Positions 46,220 through 54,941 of a stretch of DNA of 64,000 bases are shown piece by piece (within the stretch, counting starts at the first letter, position 1; every line of letters begins with the position of its first letter). Source of the DNA: Pseudomonas sp. RC10 (lineage in GTDB: Bacteria > Pseudomonadota > Gammaproteobacteria > Pseudomonadales > Pseudomonadaceae); the NCBI RefSeq assembly GCF_038397775.1, contig NZ_CP151650.1:3286001-3350000 (forward strand), given 5' to 3'. The notes beneath the pieces are model-generated. The model was given only the letters and a program-made list of their open reading frames with translations. It did no database searches and was not told the origin of the DNA. The position numbers were made by a program, and so were the translations under genes.

Positions 46220-47056
46220 TCAGCCATTCCCCTTGAACGTATCCCGCCACGCCAGAAACCGCTTCTCCAGCATCGCCAACACGCCGTCGCTGATCTTGCC
46301 CAGCAGCGCCAGCACGATGATCGCGGCCAGCACGATGTCAGGCCGTGAGGTCTCGCGCCCATCGCTGAGCAGATAGCCCAAGCCCTTGGTCGCGGCGATC
46401 AGTTCGGCGGCCACCAGAAACATCCACGCCAGGCTCAATCCCGAGCGCAGGCCGGTGAACAGGCCGGGCAAGGCAGCGGGGAGAAACAGGTGAAGAATCA
46501 TCTGCCGCTGGCTGAACCGATACATCTTGCCAACCTCCACCAGTTTGCGATCAATCCCGCGAATCGCCGCCACGCCGTTGAGGTACACCGGAAAAAACGC
46601 GCCGATGGCGATCAGCACGATTTTCGAGGTCTCGCCGATGCCCAGCCACAGCAGCAACAGCGGCACCCACGCCAGGCTCGGGATAGAGCGCAAACCCGCG
46701 AAAGTCGGTTCCAGATAGGCTTCGGCCTCCCGACTCAATCCGACCCACGCTGCAAACAGCAGGGCCAGGCCCGCGCCGATGCCGAACCCGCTCAACACCC
46801 GCAGCAGGCTCGCGCTGATGTGTTTCCACAAGGCGCCGTTGGCCAGGTCGGTCAGCGTGGTGAAGATCTCGCTGGGCGCGGGCATCTGGTACGAGTGAAC
46901 CCAGCCGATGCGAACGACGATTTCCAGCAGCACCAGAATCGCCACCGGCACCACCAGCCCTTTGAGGCGCCCGCGCCAGCGGCTGGGCGTGGGCGCGGCA
47001 GCTTCAACCGGTGCGCCGGCTTCGGCGTTCAGCGATTCGACGCGGGAGCTGCTCAT
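46220..47056 (-). CDS. ABC transporter permease, SsuC/TauC type
   Basis: A 278-residue inner-membrane permease of the nitrate/sulfonate/taurine group (BPD family). It has several membrane helices and the EAA-type loop EVGKMYRFSQRQMILHLFLPAALPGLFTGLRSGLSLAW. It overlaps the substrate-binding protein gene by 4 bases. No ATPase gene follows, so the unit needs an ATP-binding subunit encoded elsewhere. Confidence 0.9.
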   Translation of the reverse strand: MSSSRVESLNAEAGAPVEAAAPTPSRWRGRLKGLVVPVAILVLLEIVVRIGWVHSYQMPAPSEIFTTLTDLANGALWKHISASLLRVLSGFGIGAGLALLFAAWVGLSREAEAYLEPTFAGLRSIPSLAWVPLLLLWLGIGETSKIVLIAIGAFFPVYLNGVAAIRGIDRKLVEVGKMYRFSQRQMILHLFLPAALPGLFTGLRSGLSLAWMFLVAAELIAATKGLGYLLSDGRETSRPDIVLAAIIVLALLGKISDGVLAMLEKRFLAWRDTFKGNG

Positions 47057-48039
47057 GGCTTGGCGACGACGGCTTTGCCGAAGGTCGGGTCAATCAACTG
47101 ATCGATGACCTGATCGACATTCGTGCCTTTGCGCACCAGTTCTTCCGACACCAGAATCGGCGCTGCGGCTTTGGAGGCGGTCACATCTTTATCGGTCAAT
47201 TGCGGGCTGCTGATGTCGGTGCGGGTCAGTTGCAGCTTGGCGACGTCCAGGGGCAGGCCGGATTCGGTGGCCAGCAATTTCGCCAGCTCTTCCGGATTCT
47301 TTAGCGACCACTCGCGGGCCTGCTCGTAGGCGCTCAACACGGTTTTGATCGCCTCCGGATGCTCTTTGGCGTACGTCTCGGTCACGCTGACCACGCCGTA
47401 GCTGTTGAAGTCCTTGTTGCGATACAGCAGGCGCGAACCCGCCTGAATTTCGCTGGCGGCCATGTGCGGATCGAGACCCGCCCACGCGTCGACGTCGCCT
47501 TTTTCCAGCGCAATGCGGCCGTCCGGGTGTTGCAGGTGCAGCAGCTCCACGTCGTCTTTGGTCAGCTTCGCCTGTTGCAGTGCGCGCAAAGTGAAGAGGT
47601 AGGGGTCGGTGCCTTTGGTGGCGGCGATTTTCTTGCCTTTGAGGTCGGCGACGGTTTTAAGCGTCGAATCCTTGCGCACCACCAGTGCGGTCCACTCGGC
47701 GCGGCTGTAGACGTAGACCGATTTGATCGGGCTACCGTTGGCGCGGGCCAGCACAGCGGACAGGCTGGCGGACGAGGCGAAATCAACGCCGCCGCTGTTC
47801 AAGTATTCCAGCGAGCGGTTGCTGCCCTGGCTGAACACCCAACTGACCTTGGTGTTCGGCAGGGCCTTCTCCAGCCAGCCGAAATGTTTGAGCACCAGGC
47901 TTACCGGCGAGTAGTAGGCGTAATCCAGATGCACTTCGGCGGGCGGCGCTTCGGCGGCTTGTGCGAAGGGTTGCAGGGTCAGTGCCAGGGCACCGGCCAA
48001 GAGTTTCAGGGAAGTGGGCAGGCGAGGAAACGCGGTCAT
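47053..48039 (-). CDS. Periplasmic substrate-binding protein, SsuA family
   Basis: A periplasmic ABC binding protein of about 328 residues, aliphatic-sulfonate/taurine type. The signal peptide (SLKLLAGALALTLQPFAQA) precedes mature AEAPPAEVHLDYAYYSPVSL. The fold segments GVDFASSASLSAVLA and LKGKKIAATKGTDPYLFTLRAL are typical of SsuA/NrtT-like proteins. I chose ATG 48039, where the signal peptide begins. Sulfonates are the likely ligand class. It forms a two-gene unit with the permease and is divergent from the MFS gene at 48338. Confidence 0.88.
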   Translation of the reverse strand: MTAFPRLPTSLKLLAGALALTLQPFAQAAEAPPAEVHLDYAYYSPVSLVLKHFGWLEKALPNTKVSWVFSQGSNRSLEYLNSGGVDFASSASLSAVLARANGSPIKSVYVYSRAEWTALVVRKDSTLKTVADLKGKKIAATKGTDPYLFTLRALQQAKLTKDDVELLHLQHPDGRIALEKGDVDAWAGLDPHMAASEIQAGSRLLYRNKDFNSYGVVSVTETYAKEHPEAIKTVLSAYEQAREWSLKNPEELAKLLATESGLPLDVAKLQLTRTDISSPQLTDKDVTASKAAAPILVSEELVRKGTNVDQVIDQLIDPTFGKAVVAKP

Positions 48040-48337
48040 GATCAAGTCCAGTCGAAGGGATTGAAGCTGCACGGGGCTGCTTATGTCGAAAACGGCAGTC
48101 AGCGCGAGTCAGCCTGCGTAAATGGAATAATGCAGGCTCTGTGCCATGAACTCATGTGCGGGCCAGCGCGGGGCGACGGGGAGCAAGAAGGCGTGGATGC
48201 AGTTGCTCCATCAACAGTCTGCTGAAGCGGTGTTGCGCCAGAAACACTGCGTGAAAAATCTGCATTAAACAGTTGTCAGTCTTCGGCGTGATCTGCATGC
48301 TGGCATTTTTCAATTGTGTTACAGGACTTTTCTGCGC

Positions 48338-49474
48338 ATGTCTGTCCCTGCCCGAGATGCCGATGCTGCGTCACGCCGTTCGGCGACCGTTCTCAGCCTG
48401 TGCCTGCCCAGCGATGTCCTGTTGTACCTGCTGATGCCCATGAACGCTGACGCCTTTGGCATCAGCCTCGCCGAAGCGGGGGTGCTGCTGGCGGCCAACC
48501 GGCTGGTGCGGATTTTCGGCTATGGCTACGTCGTGCGCTTCTACGCACAGCGCGGCGACCGGGCGGCGCTGACCCTGGCTTCGCTGGTGTCGATGGTCTG
48601 CGCCGTGGGCAACTCGTTCATCACCGGTTTCTGGTGGCTGCTGATTTTGCGGCTGGGCTGGGGATTGGCGTACGCGGCGTTGAACCTGTCCACTCAAGCC
48701 CTCGCGACCTCCGAACCTGCCGGCGCGGCCCGCAGGTCAGGCACCTCACGGGCGATCATCGCCATCGGCCCGATGCTGGCGCTGCCTCTGGGGGCGCTGG
48801 TAAGCATGTATTTCGGCCCCCGGGTGATCTTTCTGATACTCGCCTTCTTCTCCCTCATCGGCCTGTTCATCGCCCGAGGGCTGCCGAGCGTTCCTCATGC
48901 GATGCCGACCGCCAACGGGCGTCGCTTCAAGGCGCCGGACAGCGTGGCCATGTGGTCCTTCATCGAAGGCGTCGCGCTGGACGGGCTGTTTATCTTCGGC
49001 CTGTCGTTGCAGGCGCAATCGGTGCTGGGTGGCAACGCAGTGTTCATCGCCGGGGTGCTGCTGGCGTTGCGTTACGTCTCGGAAATGCTTCTGAGTCCTT
49101 TGGGTGGTCGCGCCGCCGCGAGTTACGGGGCGGTGCGCATGCTGGTGGTGTTCTCGGCGCTGACGACCCTGGCGTTGACGGCCTTCGGCTTTCACTGGCT
49201 CATCATCGGTGCGGGCGGTGTGCTGATCTTGCGTGCGCTGCAATTGCCGCTGGTCACCACGTTGGTGGCTGAACGCAATCCGGGGGTAGGGCGCGTGCAG
49301 GCGCTGGCCGGAAATGCGGTCTGGCGTGACGTCGGTGCGGGCGTCGGGCCTTTGCTGGCCGGGGTGTTGCTGCCCATCGCCTCGCCGTCCTGGGTCTACA
49401 GCCTGGCGGGGTTGGCGGTGGTGGTCAGCGCTGTGGTGTGCAGTCGCTACCGGGTTCGTGAAGTACCCGCCTGA
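48338..49474 (+). CDS. MFS transporter
   Basis: A 12-helix major facilitator protein of about 378 residues with no recognised substrate. The N-terminal half shows a motif A-like GYVVRFYAQRGDRAAL. It is divergent from the sulfonate-type binding protein, and the 298-base gap between them probably carries both promoters. I chose ATG 48338 (CAGGA upstream) over the frame's first start at 48314. Confidence 0.82.
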   Translation: MSVPARDADAASRRSATVLSLCLPSDVLLYLLMPMNADAFGISLAEAGVLLAANRLVRIFGYGYVVRFYAQRGDRAALTLASLVSMVCAVGNSFITGFWWLLILRLGWGLAYAALNLSTQALATSEPAGAARRSGTSRAIIAIGPMLALPLGALVSMYFGPRVIFLILAFFSLIGLFIARGLPSVPHAMPTANGRRFKAPDSVAMWSFIEGVALDGLFIFGLSLQAQSVLGGNAVFIAGVLLALRYVSEMLLSPLGGRAAASYGAVRMLVVFSALTTLALTAFGFHWLIIGAGGVLILRALQLPLVTTLVAERNPGVGRVQALAGNAVWRDVGAGVGPLLAGVLLPIASPSWVYSLAGLAVVVSAVVCSRYRVREVPA

Positions 49475-49687
49475 AGGGCTTTCGAAACATCCTATTACAT
49501 ACCGTTCAGCGATTGGTCCGGTAAATCAGAGGCTTGCATGCAACCTCTGAGGTCATTTCCTATCAGATGGTCATTCTTCATACGGACATAAAGCTTCGTT
49601 AGCCTGCATTCGCTAGCGAAATGCCAGTTCACAGGGACGTTGCTCAGGGCGCTCAGCCCTTCACGCATCACAAGAATCCAGGCCATC

Positions 49688-50368
49688 ATGACCTTTTTCA
49701 AAACCCCGGTTACCTCGTCAGCCCTGCAACGCATCGCCTATTTCTTGCTGCCGATCCTGCTGATCTGCTCGGCGGTGTTCTGGTTTACCGTCGGCAGGGG
49801 CGTCCACGCAGAACCGAAGAACGGCACCCAGACCCTGGTGTTCCTGCGCCACGCGGAAAAGCCTGACATGGGCCTTGGCCAATTGAACTGCCAGGGGCTG
49901 AATCGTGCCATCGACCTCTCTACTGTATTGCCAGATACCTTCGGCAAAGCGGACTTCATCTTCGCCGCCAACCCCAGCCGTCACGTTGAAGAAGGCGCAG
50001 GCGATCATTCCTACAGCTACTTGCGCCCTTTGATGACCGTCGGCCCGAGCGCGATCAAACTCGGGCTGCCCATCAACATCGACTTCGCCGCCAACGACAC
50101 TAGCGACCTCGCCGACGAGCTGATGCGCGACAAATACCACGACGCCACCATCTACACCGCCTGGTCCCACGGTTACCTGCCCGAACTGATCAACAAAGTC
50201 GCCGAAGAGGCCTCCGGCCAGGACCTCAAACTCGTCAAGGACTGGATGGGCGACGACTTCGACTCCGTCCTGGTGCTGACCCTGAAGTGGAACAACGGCA
50301 AGGCGACGTTGCAGTATGAGAACTACAAGCAGAACCTGAATGACGGCGCGGTGGGGTGCCCGACGTGA
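49688..50368 (+). CDS. Membrane-anchored histidine-phosphatase-like protein
   Basis: A protein of about 226 residues. An N-terminal membrane anchor (IAYFLLPILLICSAVFWFTVG, about 16-36) precedes a phosphatase-like domain that starts LVFLRHAEKP (Arg54, His55), the RHxE-type motif of histidine phosphatases, and a second His in AWSHGYL. The domain probably faces the periplasm. The substrate is unknown. ATG 49688 has AGG 7 bases upstream. Confidence 0.75.
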   Translation: MTFFKTPVTSSALQRIAYFLLPILLICSAVFWFTVGRGVHAEPKNGTQTLVFLRHAEKPDMGLGQLNCQGLNRAIDLSTVLPDTFGKADFIFAANPSRHVEEGAGDHSYSYLRPLMTVGPSAIKLGLPINIDFAANDTSDLADELMRDKYHDATIYTAWSHGYLPELINKVAEEASGQDLKLVKDWMGDDFDSVLVLTLKWNNGKATLQYENYKQNLNDGAVGCPT

Positions 50369-50414
50369 GGAGCACTGCTACACTTCGCGTCGTTATCTGC
50401 ACAGGGCGAACACA

Positions 50415-50582
50415 ATGACCCAAACGGTTCAAGAGAAACGCGAGCTTTACGCAAAGACACGTCGTTCGAACTACCTCGCCAGCTTGCGGCTAGAGGGTTT
50501 TGACACCGCACCCTCCGATGCTGCAAAACCGTTGCCAACGCGCGAGGCGGTACTTGCGAAGTACCGGCAGATGGCCGGTTGA
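50415..50582 (+). CDS. YhfG/FicA-type antitoxin without an adjacent Fic toxin
   Basis: A 55-residue protein resembling YhfG, the small antitoxin of E. coli Fic. The segment NYLASLRLEG contains SLRLEG (Ser23-Glu27-Gly28), fitting the [S/T]xxxE[G/N] inhibitory motif whose Glu blocks ATP in Fic AMP-transferases. AGGG lies about 8 bases before ATG 50415. In other bacteria a fic gene follows directly. Here the next gene is a DNA methyltransferase, so the antitoxin is orphan in this window. Confidence 0.7.
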   Translation: MTQTVQEKRELYAKTRRSNYLASLRLEGFDTAPSDAAKPLPTREAVLAKYRQMAG

Positions 50583-50765
50583 TAAATGGCAAGTTGTGTG
50601 AGAAGAGCAGTCCGCTCAATTCAAGCTTCTGATTACTCATATTGATACGAAGCCGTTTTATTCCTCGATTCATCCCCGTCCCATCGAATTTGACCGCAAG
50701 ATCTGGATGGCCCTCATCGCACACCCGGTTACTATGGGCGCAATGCGAAAGACGAGGAGCCTTCC

Positions 50766-51305
50766 ATGAACTTCACTTATCGCTTCATCGAGTCCCCCGT
50801 GGGCCAGTTGAAACTGGTGGCCAAGGGTGCGGCGTTGGCCGCGATTCTCTGGGAAAACGACCGCCCCAATCGCGTCCTGCTGGGGCCCATGACCGAAGCC
50901 CCCCACAGCGAAATCCTTGATCAGGCCGAACAGCAGCTGGCGGAATATTTCGCGGGAACGCGCAACCGTTTCGACTTGCCGCTGGATTTTCACGGCACTG
51001 ATTTCCAGAAAAAAGTCTGGCACGCCTTGCTCGCCATTCCATTCGGCGAAACGCGCAGTTACCTGCAGATCGCTATCGAAATCGGCAATCCCGCTGCCGT
51101 GCGCGCGGTGGGGGCGGCCAATGGCAAGAACCCGATTTCCATCGTCGCGCCGTGCCATCGGGTGATCGGCAGTTCTGGCGCGCTCACCGGATTTGCCGGT
51201 GGCCTGGCGGCCAAGGAGTTGTTGCTGACCCTTGAAGGCGGGATGCCGAAACCCTCGAAAAAGAACCTCGATGCGTTGGCCTCCGCCCAAGCATCGCTGT
51301 TCTAG
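50766..51305 (+). CDS. ogt: Methylated-DNA--protein-cysteine methyltransferase
   Basis: A 179-residue suicide repair enzyme that moves methyl groups from O6-methylguanine and O4-methylthymine to its own cysteine. The active Cys130 is in APCHRVIG, with HTH DNA-binding residues in ETRSYLQIAIEIGNPAAVRAVGAA. It lacks an Ada N-terminal domain, so it is Ogt-type. GAGG lies about 7 bases upstream of the ATG. Confidence 0.93.
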   Translation: MNFTYRFIESPVGQLKLVAKGAALAAILWENDRPNRVLLGPMTEAPHSEILDQAEQQLAEYFAGTRNRFDLPLDFHGTDFQKKVWHALLAIPFGETRSYLQIAIEIGNPAAVRAVGAANGKNPISIVAPCHRVIGSSGALTGFAGGLAAKELLLTLEGGMPKPSKKNLDALASAQASLF

Positions 51306-51358
51306 ACTCAAGCGCCCTTCAACAGTGTTTTACCCGTCACCTTCACATGGAGTTGAAC

Positions 51359-52159
51359 ATGCCTGCCTCTGCCAAGACGTTCCGTGACCTGCACCACCAA
51401 TCCACCGTGCTGCGCCTGCCCAATGCCTGGGACGCCGTGAGTGCGCTGCTGTTCGAAAGCCTCGGCGCCAAAGCCATCGCCACCACCAGCGCGGGCGTGG
51501 CCTGGGCACAGGGGTATGCCGATGGGCGTGTGTTTCCGCTGGAGGCAGCCATCCAGGCCGCCGCCAACATCGCGCGGGTGGTCAAGGTGCCGCTGTCGGT
51601 GGATTTCGAGCACGGCTATTCGGACGATCCAAAGACGGTCGCTGAAAACGTCAGGCGCGTGCTGGAAGTCGGGGCTGTGGGCATCAACATTGAAGACGGT
51701 CCGGATGCACCTGACTTGCTGGCGCGCAAGATCGAAGCGATCAAAAGCATGGCGTCCAACCATGGGCTGGACGTGTTCATCAACGCCCGTACCGATGTGT
51801 ACCTGGCGAATCTGGTGGCCGATGACCAGAAGGTCGAGGAAACCCTTAAACGCGGCCAGTTGTATGAAAAAGCCGGCGCCGACGGGCTGTTCGTTGCGGC
51901 GGTGGTGGATGTCGATGCGATCAAGCGCATCGTTCAGGGCGTCAACCTGCCGATCAACGTGTTGGCCCGACCAGGGCTGCCGGATGCGGAAGGCTTGGCG
52001 AAGCTGGGTGTTCATCGTCTGAGTGCCGGTTCTAGCGTGGCGATCACCGTTTTGAGCCTGGCCGAGCAACTGGGGCGTGATTTCCTCGGGGAAGGGCGCT
52101 CGGAGCCGGTGACCCACAGCACCCTCAATTACCCTCAGATTCAGGCGTGGTTCGAGTAA
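51359..52159 (+). CDS. Isocitrate lyase / PEP-mutase family enzyme
   Basis: A 266-residue TIM-barrel protein of the PEP-mutase/oxaloacetate-decarboxylase/2-methylisocitrate-lyase superfamily. Visible are the Asp-rich metal site VDFEHGYSDDP, NIEDGPDAP and INARTDVYL. The 2-methylisocitrate lyase KKCGH motif is missing, so it is more like the oxaloacetase/PEP-hydrolase-type members. The substrate is not known. ATG 51359 has GGAG 7 bases upstream. It is a single gene. Confidence 0.85.
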   Translation: MPASAKTFRDLHHQSTVLRLPNAWDAVSALLFESLGAKAIATTSAGVAWAQGYADGRVFPLEAAIQAAANIARVVKVPLSVDFEHGYSDDPKTVAENVRRVLEVGAVGINIEDGPDAPDLLARKIEAIKSMASNHGLDVFINARTDVYLANLVADDQKVEETLKRGQLYEKAGADGLFVAAVVDVDAIKRIVQGVNLPINVLARPGLPDAEGLAKLGVHRLSAGSSVAITVLSLAEQLGRDFLGEGRSEPVTHSTLNYPQIQAWFE

Positions 52160-52171
52160 CGTTTTACCTCA

Positions 52172-52194
52172 GAAGCGCCATGTCCTGGCGCTTC
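52172..52194 (+). terminator. Hairpin after the PEP-mutase-family gene, possible terminator
   Basis: GAAGCGCCA (52172-52180) and TGGCGCTTC (52186-52194) form a 9-bp stem with a 5-base loop, 12 bases after the stop. There is no strong T run, so termination is uncertain. Confidence 0.5.
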
Positions 52195-52261
52195 GACTCC
52201 TCATCAATTGATCAACCTTTCATCGACCGATAAACGGCGCTGGCATATGTTTCTCGCGAGG

Positions 52262-52275
52262 AGTACAAATGTACT
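52262..52275. promoter_or_regulatory. LexA2-type box overlapping the lexA2 ribosome site and start
   Basis: AGTACAAATGTACT fits the LexA2 pattern AGTAC-N4-GTRCT described for Pseudomonas putida. It lies inside an 18-base palindrome (52260-52277), covering the GGAG ribosome site and first start codon of the SOS cassette. Bound LexA2 would repress the whole lexA2-imuA-imuB-dnaE2 unit. Confidence 0.82.
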
Positions 52276-52886
52276 CCATGACGAACTTATCTCCCCGACG
52301 CGCTGCCATCCTGACGTTCATCCGTGATCGCATCGCCGACAATGGCCAGCCGCCGAGCCTGGCAGAAATCTCTGAAGCCTTTGGCTTCGCGTCTCGCAGC
52401 GTTGCGCGCAAGCACATTGTGGCGCTGACTGAGGCGGGCTTCATCGAAGTCACCGCCAACCAGGCCCGTGGCATTCGCCTGATCGACGCCACACCCCGCA
52501 CTCAAATGCTGGAAATTCCGGTGCTGGGCCGCGTTGCAGCAGGTGCGCCCATCGGCCCCGATCTCGATAACCTCGACACCTTTACCCTCGACAGCCGCAC
52601 CTTCCTGCGTGTGCCGGATTACCTGCTGCGGGTAAAAGGCGATTCGATGATCGAAGACGGGATTTTCGACGGCGATCTGGTGGGCATTCTGCAAAGCGCC
52701 GATGCCCGGGACGGACAGATCGTCGTGGCCCGGCTCGATGGCGAAGTGACGATCAAACGGCTGGAGCGGGGTGATGACACATTGCGTCTGTTGCCCCGCA
52801 ACCCGGCCTATGCGCCGATTGTCGTGCGTCCTGATCAGGACTTCGCCATCGAAGGGGTGTTCTGCGGCCTGGTGCGCCGGGAATGA
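52269..52886 (+). CDS. lexA: LexA2, SOS repressor of the mutagenesis cassette
   Basis: A 205-residue LexA with a winged HTH (about 30-60, SLAEISEAFGFASRSVARKHI) and a self-cleaving peptidase domain. The cleavage site Ala91-Gly92 is in GRVAAGAP, the catalytic Ser126 in KGDSMIEDG and Lys163 in VTIKRL. It is the second LexA type, co-encoded with imuA-imuB-dnaE2. GAGGAG 5 bases before ATG 52269 supports this start over the ATG at 52278. It overlaps imuA by 4 bases. Confidence 0.92.
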   Translation: MYSMTNLSPRRAAILTFIRDRIADNGQPPSLAEISEAFGFASRSVARKHIVALTEAGFIEVTANQARGIRLIDATPRTQMLEIPVLGRVAAGAPIGPDLDNLDTFTLDSRTFLRVPDYLLRVKGDSMIEDGIFDGDLVGILQSADARDGQIVVARLDGEVTIKRLERGDDTLRLLPRNPAYAPIVVRPDQDFAIEGVFCGLVRRE

Positions 52887-53503
52887 TGGGTGCGGTGGTC
52901 AGCCTTGACGCGCTGCTGGACGAGCATCGGGTCTGGAAAGGGCGGGCGCAGGCCCAGCCAGTCGCGGCGCAACCCACGGGCCACCCGTTGCTCGACGCTG
53001 CGTTGCCCATTGGTGGCTGGCCCCCGGCGGCACTCACTGAAATCCTGATTCCCGCCAATGGCAGCGGTGAGTTGCGCCTGCTGTGGCCGACCTTGGCGCG
53101 CCTGGCCAACGCGGGCGAACGTATCGTCCTGGTGGCGCCGCCGTTCGTGCCATACCCCCAGGCCTGGCAATCGGCGGGGGTCGATCTGCGTCAGCTGTCG
53201 ATCATTCAAGCCAGCGACACCGATGCCTTGTGGGCGGTGGAACAATGCCTGCGCTCCGGCAGTTGCGGGGCAGTGCTGGCGTGGCCGGGCAAGGTCGATG
53301 ACCGCGCCTTGCGTCGTTTACAGGTCGCGGCGGAAACCGGCGAAACCCTTGCGTTCGCCTGCCGTGGTCAGCAAGCCGCCGCCAACCCTTCGCCTGCGGC
53401 CCTGCGCATCGCCATCGATGTCCGACCCCGCCAGTTGCGGGTGTTGAAGTGCCGAGGCGGGTTGGCCCCGTCATCCCCCATCCCGTTCACCACTGACGCT
53501 TGA
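52883..53503 (+). CDS. imuA: ImuA, RecA-like mutagenesis accessory protein
   Basis: A 206-residue RecA/SulA-like protein of the damage-inducible mutagenesis cassette. HPLLDAALPIGGWPPAALTEIL matches the start of ImuA RecA folds. The Walker A motif is degenerate, as in the family. It starts inside the lexA2 stop (ATGA). ImuA works with ImuB and DnaE2 in error-prone bypass of DNA lesions. Confidence 0.88.
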   Translation: MMGAVVSLDALLDEHRVWKGRAQAQPVAAQPTGHPLLDAALPIGGWPPAALTEILIPANGSGELRLLWPTLARLANAGERIVLVAPPFVPYPQAWQSAGVDLRQLSIIQASDTDALWAVEQCLRSGSCGAVLAWPGKVDDRALRRLQVAAETGETLAFACRGQQAAANPSPAALRIAIDVRPRQLRVLKCRGGLAPSSPIPFTTDA

Positions 53504-53510
53504 GGTTTCC

Positions 53511-54941
53511 ATGCTCTGGGCCTGTGTCCTGCTGCCGCAACTGGCACTGGACGGCGTCATGCGTCGTCGCGCCGATCCTGAAAAGCCGCTGGCCCTGATC
53601 AGCGGTCCCGCTCAGCGCCGTGTGTTGCAGACGGTGAATGCCGCCGCCCGTGAACTGGGGTTGCGTCCCGGACAGACGTTGACCGCCGCCCACGCCATGA
53701 CCCGTGGGTTCGACACGGTCGAATACGACCCGAAGCAGACCGAACACTGGCACCGTCTGCTTGCGGCCTGGGCCTACCGCTTCAGTTCCCAGGTCAGCCT
53801 GAAATATCCCCGCGTGTTGCTGATGGAAGTCGAGTCGAGCTTTGGACTGTTCGGCCCATGGCCGGTGTTCGAGGCGCGATTGCGCCAGGAGCTGACCGCC
53901 ATGGGATTCAGTCATCGCATCGTTGTTGCACCGAACCCTTTGGCGGCGAGGATGTTGGCCAATGCCCACGACGGTCTGGCCGTCACCGACAATGAGTCGC
54001 TGCAAGACGTGCTGCAACGGATGCCGGTCAATCGCCTCGGGTTGACCCAGGACGTGGCCACCGCGTTAGGGCGCATGGGACTGCACCACTTGCGGCAGGT
54101 ACTGGCCTTGCCTCGCGACACCCTGGCGCGGCGTTTTCCCGCAACGGTGTTGCAACACCTGGATACCCTGACCGGGCGTCGCCCGATGGCGTTGGAATGC
54201 TATGTGCCGCCGGACTTTTTCGAGACCCGCATCGAGCTGAACTTCGACGTCGAATCCCATCAGGCGCTGTTGTTTCCCCTCAAGCGGATGATTGCCGATC
54301 TGGCGCTGTTTCTCGGAGGTCGGGACAGCGGGGTGCAACGCTTCGTCATTCATCTGGAACATGTGCCGAGTGTCGGCAGCACCGCCCCGGACACGCTGAT
54401 TCCAGTGGGCCTGCTCAGTGCCGAGCGTGAGGCGAACATGCTGTTCGAACTGGCCCGGGGGCGATTGGAGCAAATCGTCGTGCCGTGCCCGGTGCGGGCA
54501 CTCAAGCTTTCGGCCAAAGACTTGCCGGCCTTTGTGCCTTCCCATCGCGAACTGTTCGATGATCGCCCTCAACAAAGCATGCCGTGGGAGCAGTTGCGCG
54601 AGCGGCTACGGGCGCGATTGGGCGATGACGCGGTCTGCGGCTTGAGCTTCCACGCCGATCATCGCCCCGAATGCGCATGGCAACCCGCCTCGCACACCAA
54701 GCCTGCCGTGGGCTTCAACCCGGTGCCTCGCCCCGGTTGGCTGTTGCGTGAGCCCGAAGCCCTGACAGACAGCGGCTCGCGGGTGTTGGCCGGGCCTGAA
54801 CGGATCGAGTCGGGTTGGTGGGACGGCGGGGATGTGCGCCGTGATTATTACCTGATCGAAACCCGCACCGGCCTGCGTGGCTGGGCCTATCGCAGCGTGG
54901 GAGATGACAGCGGCCTGTGGCTGCACGGGTGGTTCGCATGA
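53511..54941 (+). CDS. imuB: ImuB, catalytically inactive Y-family polymerase homologue
   Basis: A 476-residue DinB-like protein. It begins [15 protein letters not shown], where active Y-family polymerases have an Asp-based metal site (DxD/F), and it also lacks the second acidic pair, so like other ImuB proteins it should be non-catalytic. It probably links DnaE2 to the beta clamp. Its stop overlaps the dnaE2 start by 4 bases. Confidence 0.93.
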   Translation: MLWACVLLPQLALDGVMRRRADPEKPLALISGPAQRRVLQTVNAAARELGLRPGQTLTAAHAMTRGFDTVEYDPKQTEHWHRLLAAWAYRFSSQVSLKYPRVLLMEVESSFGLFGPWPVFEARLRQELTAMGFSHRIVVAPNPLAARMLANAHDGLAVTDNESLQDVLQRMPVNRLGLTQDVATALGRMGLHHLRQVLALPRDTLARRFPATVLQHLDTLTGRRPMALECYVPPDFFETRIELNFDVESHQALLFPLKRMIADLALFLGGRDSGVQRFVIHLEHVPSVGSTAPDTLIPVGLLSAEREANMLFELARGRLEQIVVPCPVRALKLSAKDLPAFVPSHRELFDDRPQQSMPWEQLRERLRARLGDDAVCGLSFHADHRPECAWQPASHTKPAVGFNPVPRPGWLLREPEALTDSGSRVLAGPERIESGWWDGGDVRRDYYLIETRTGLRGWAYRSVGDDSGLWLHGWFA

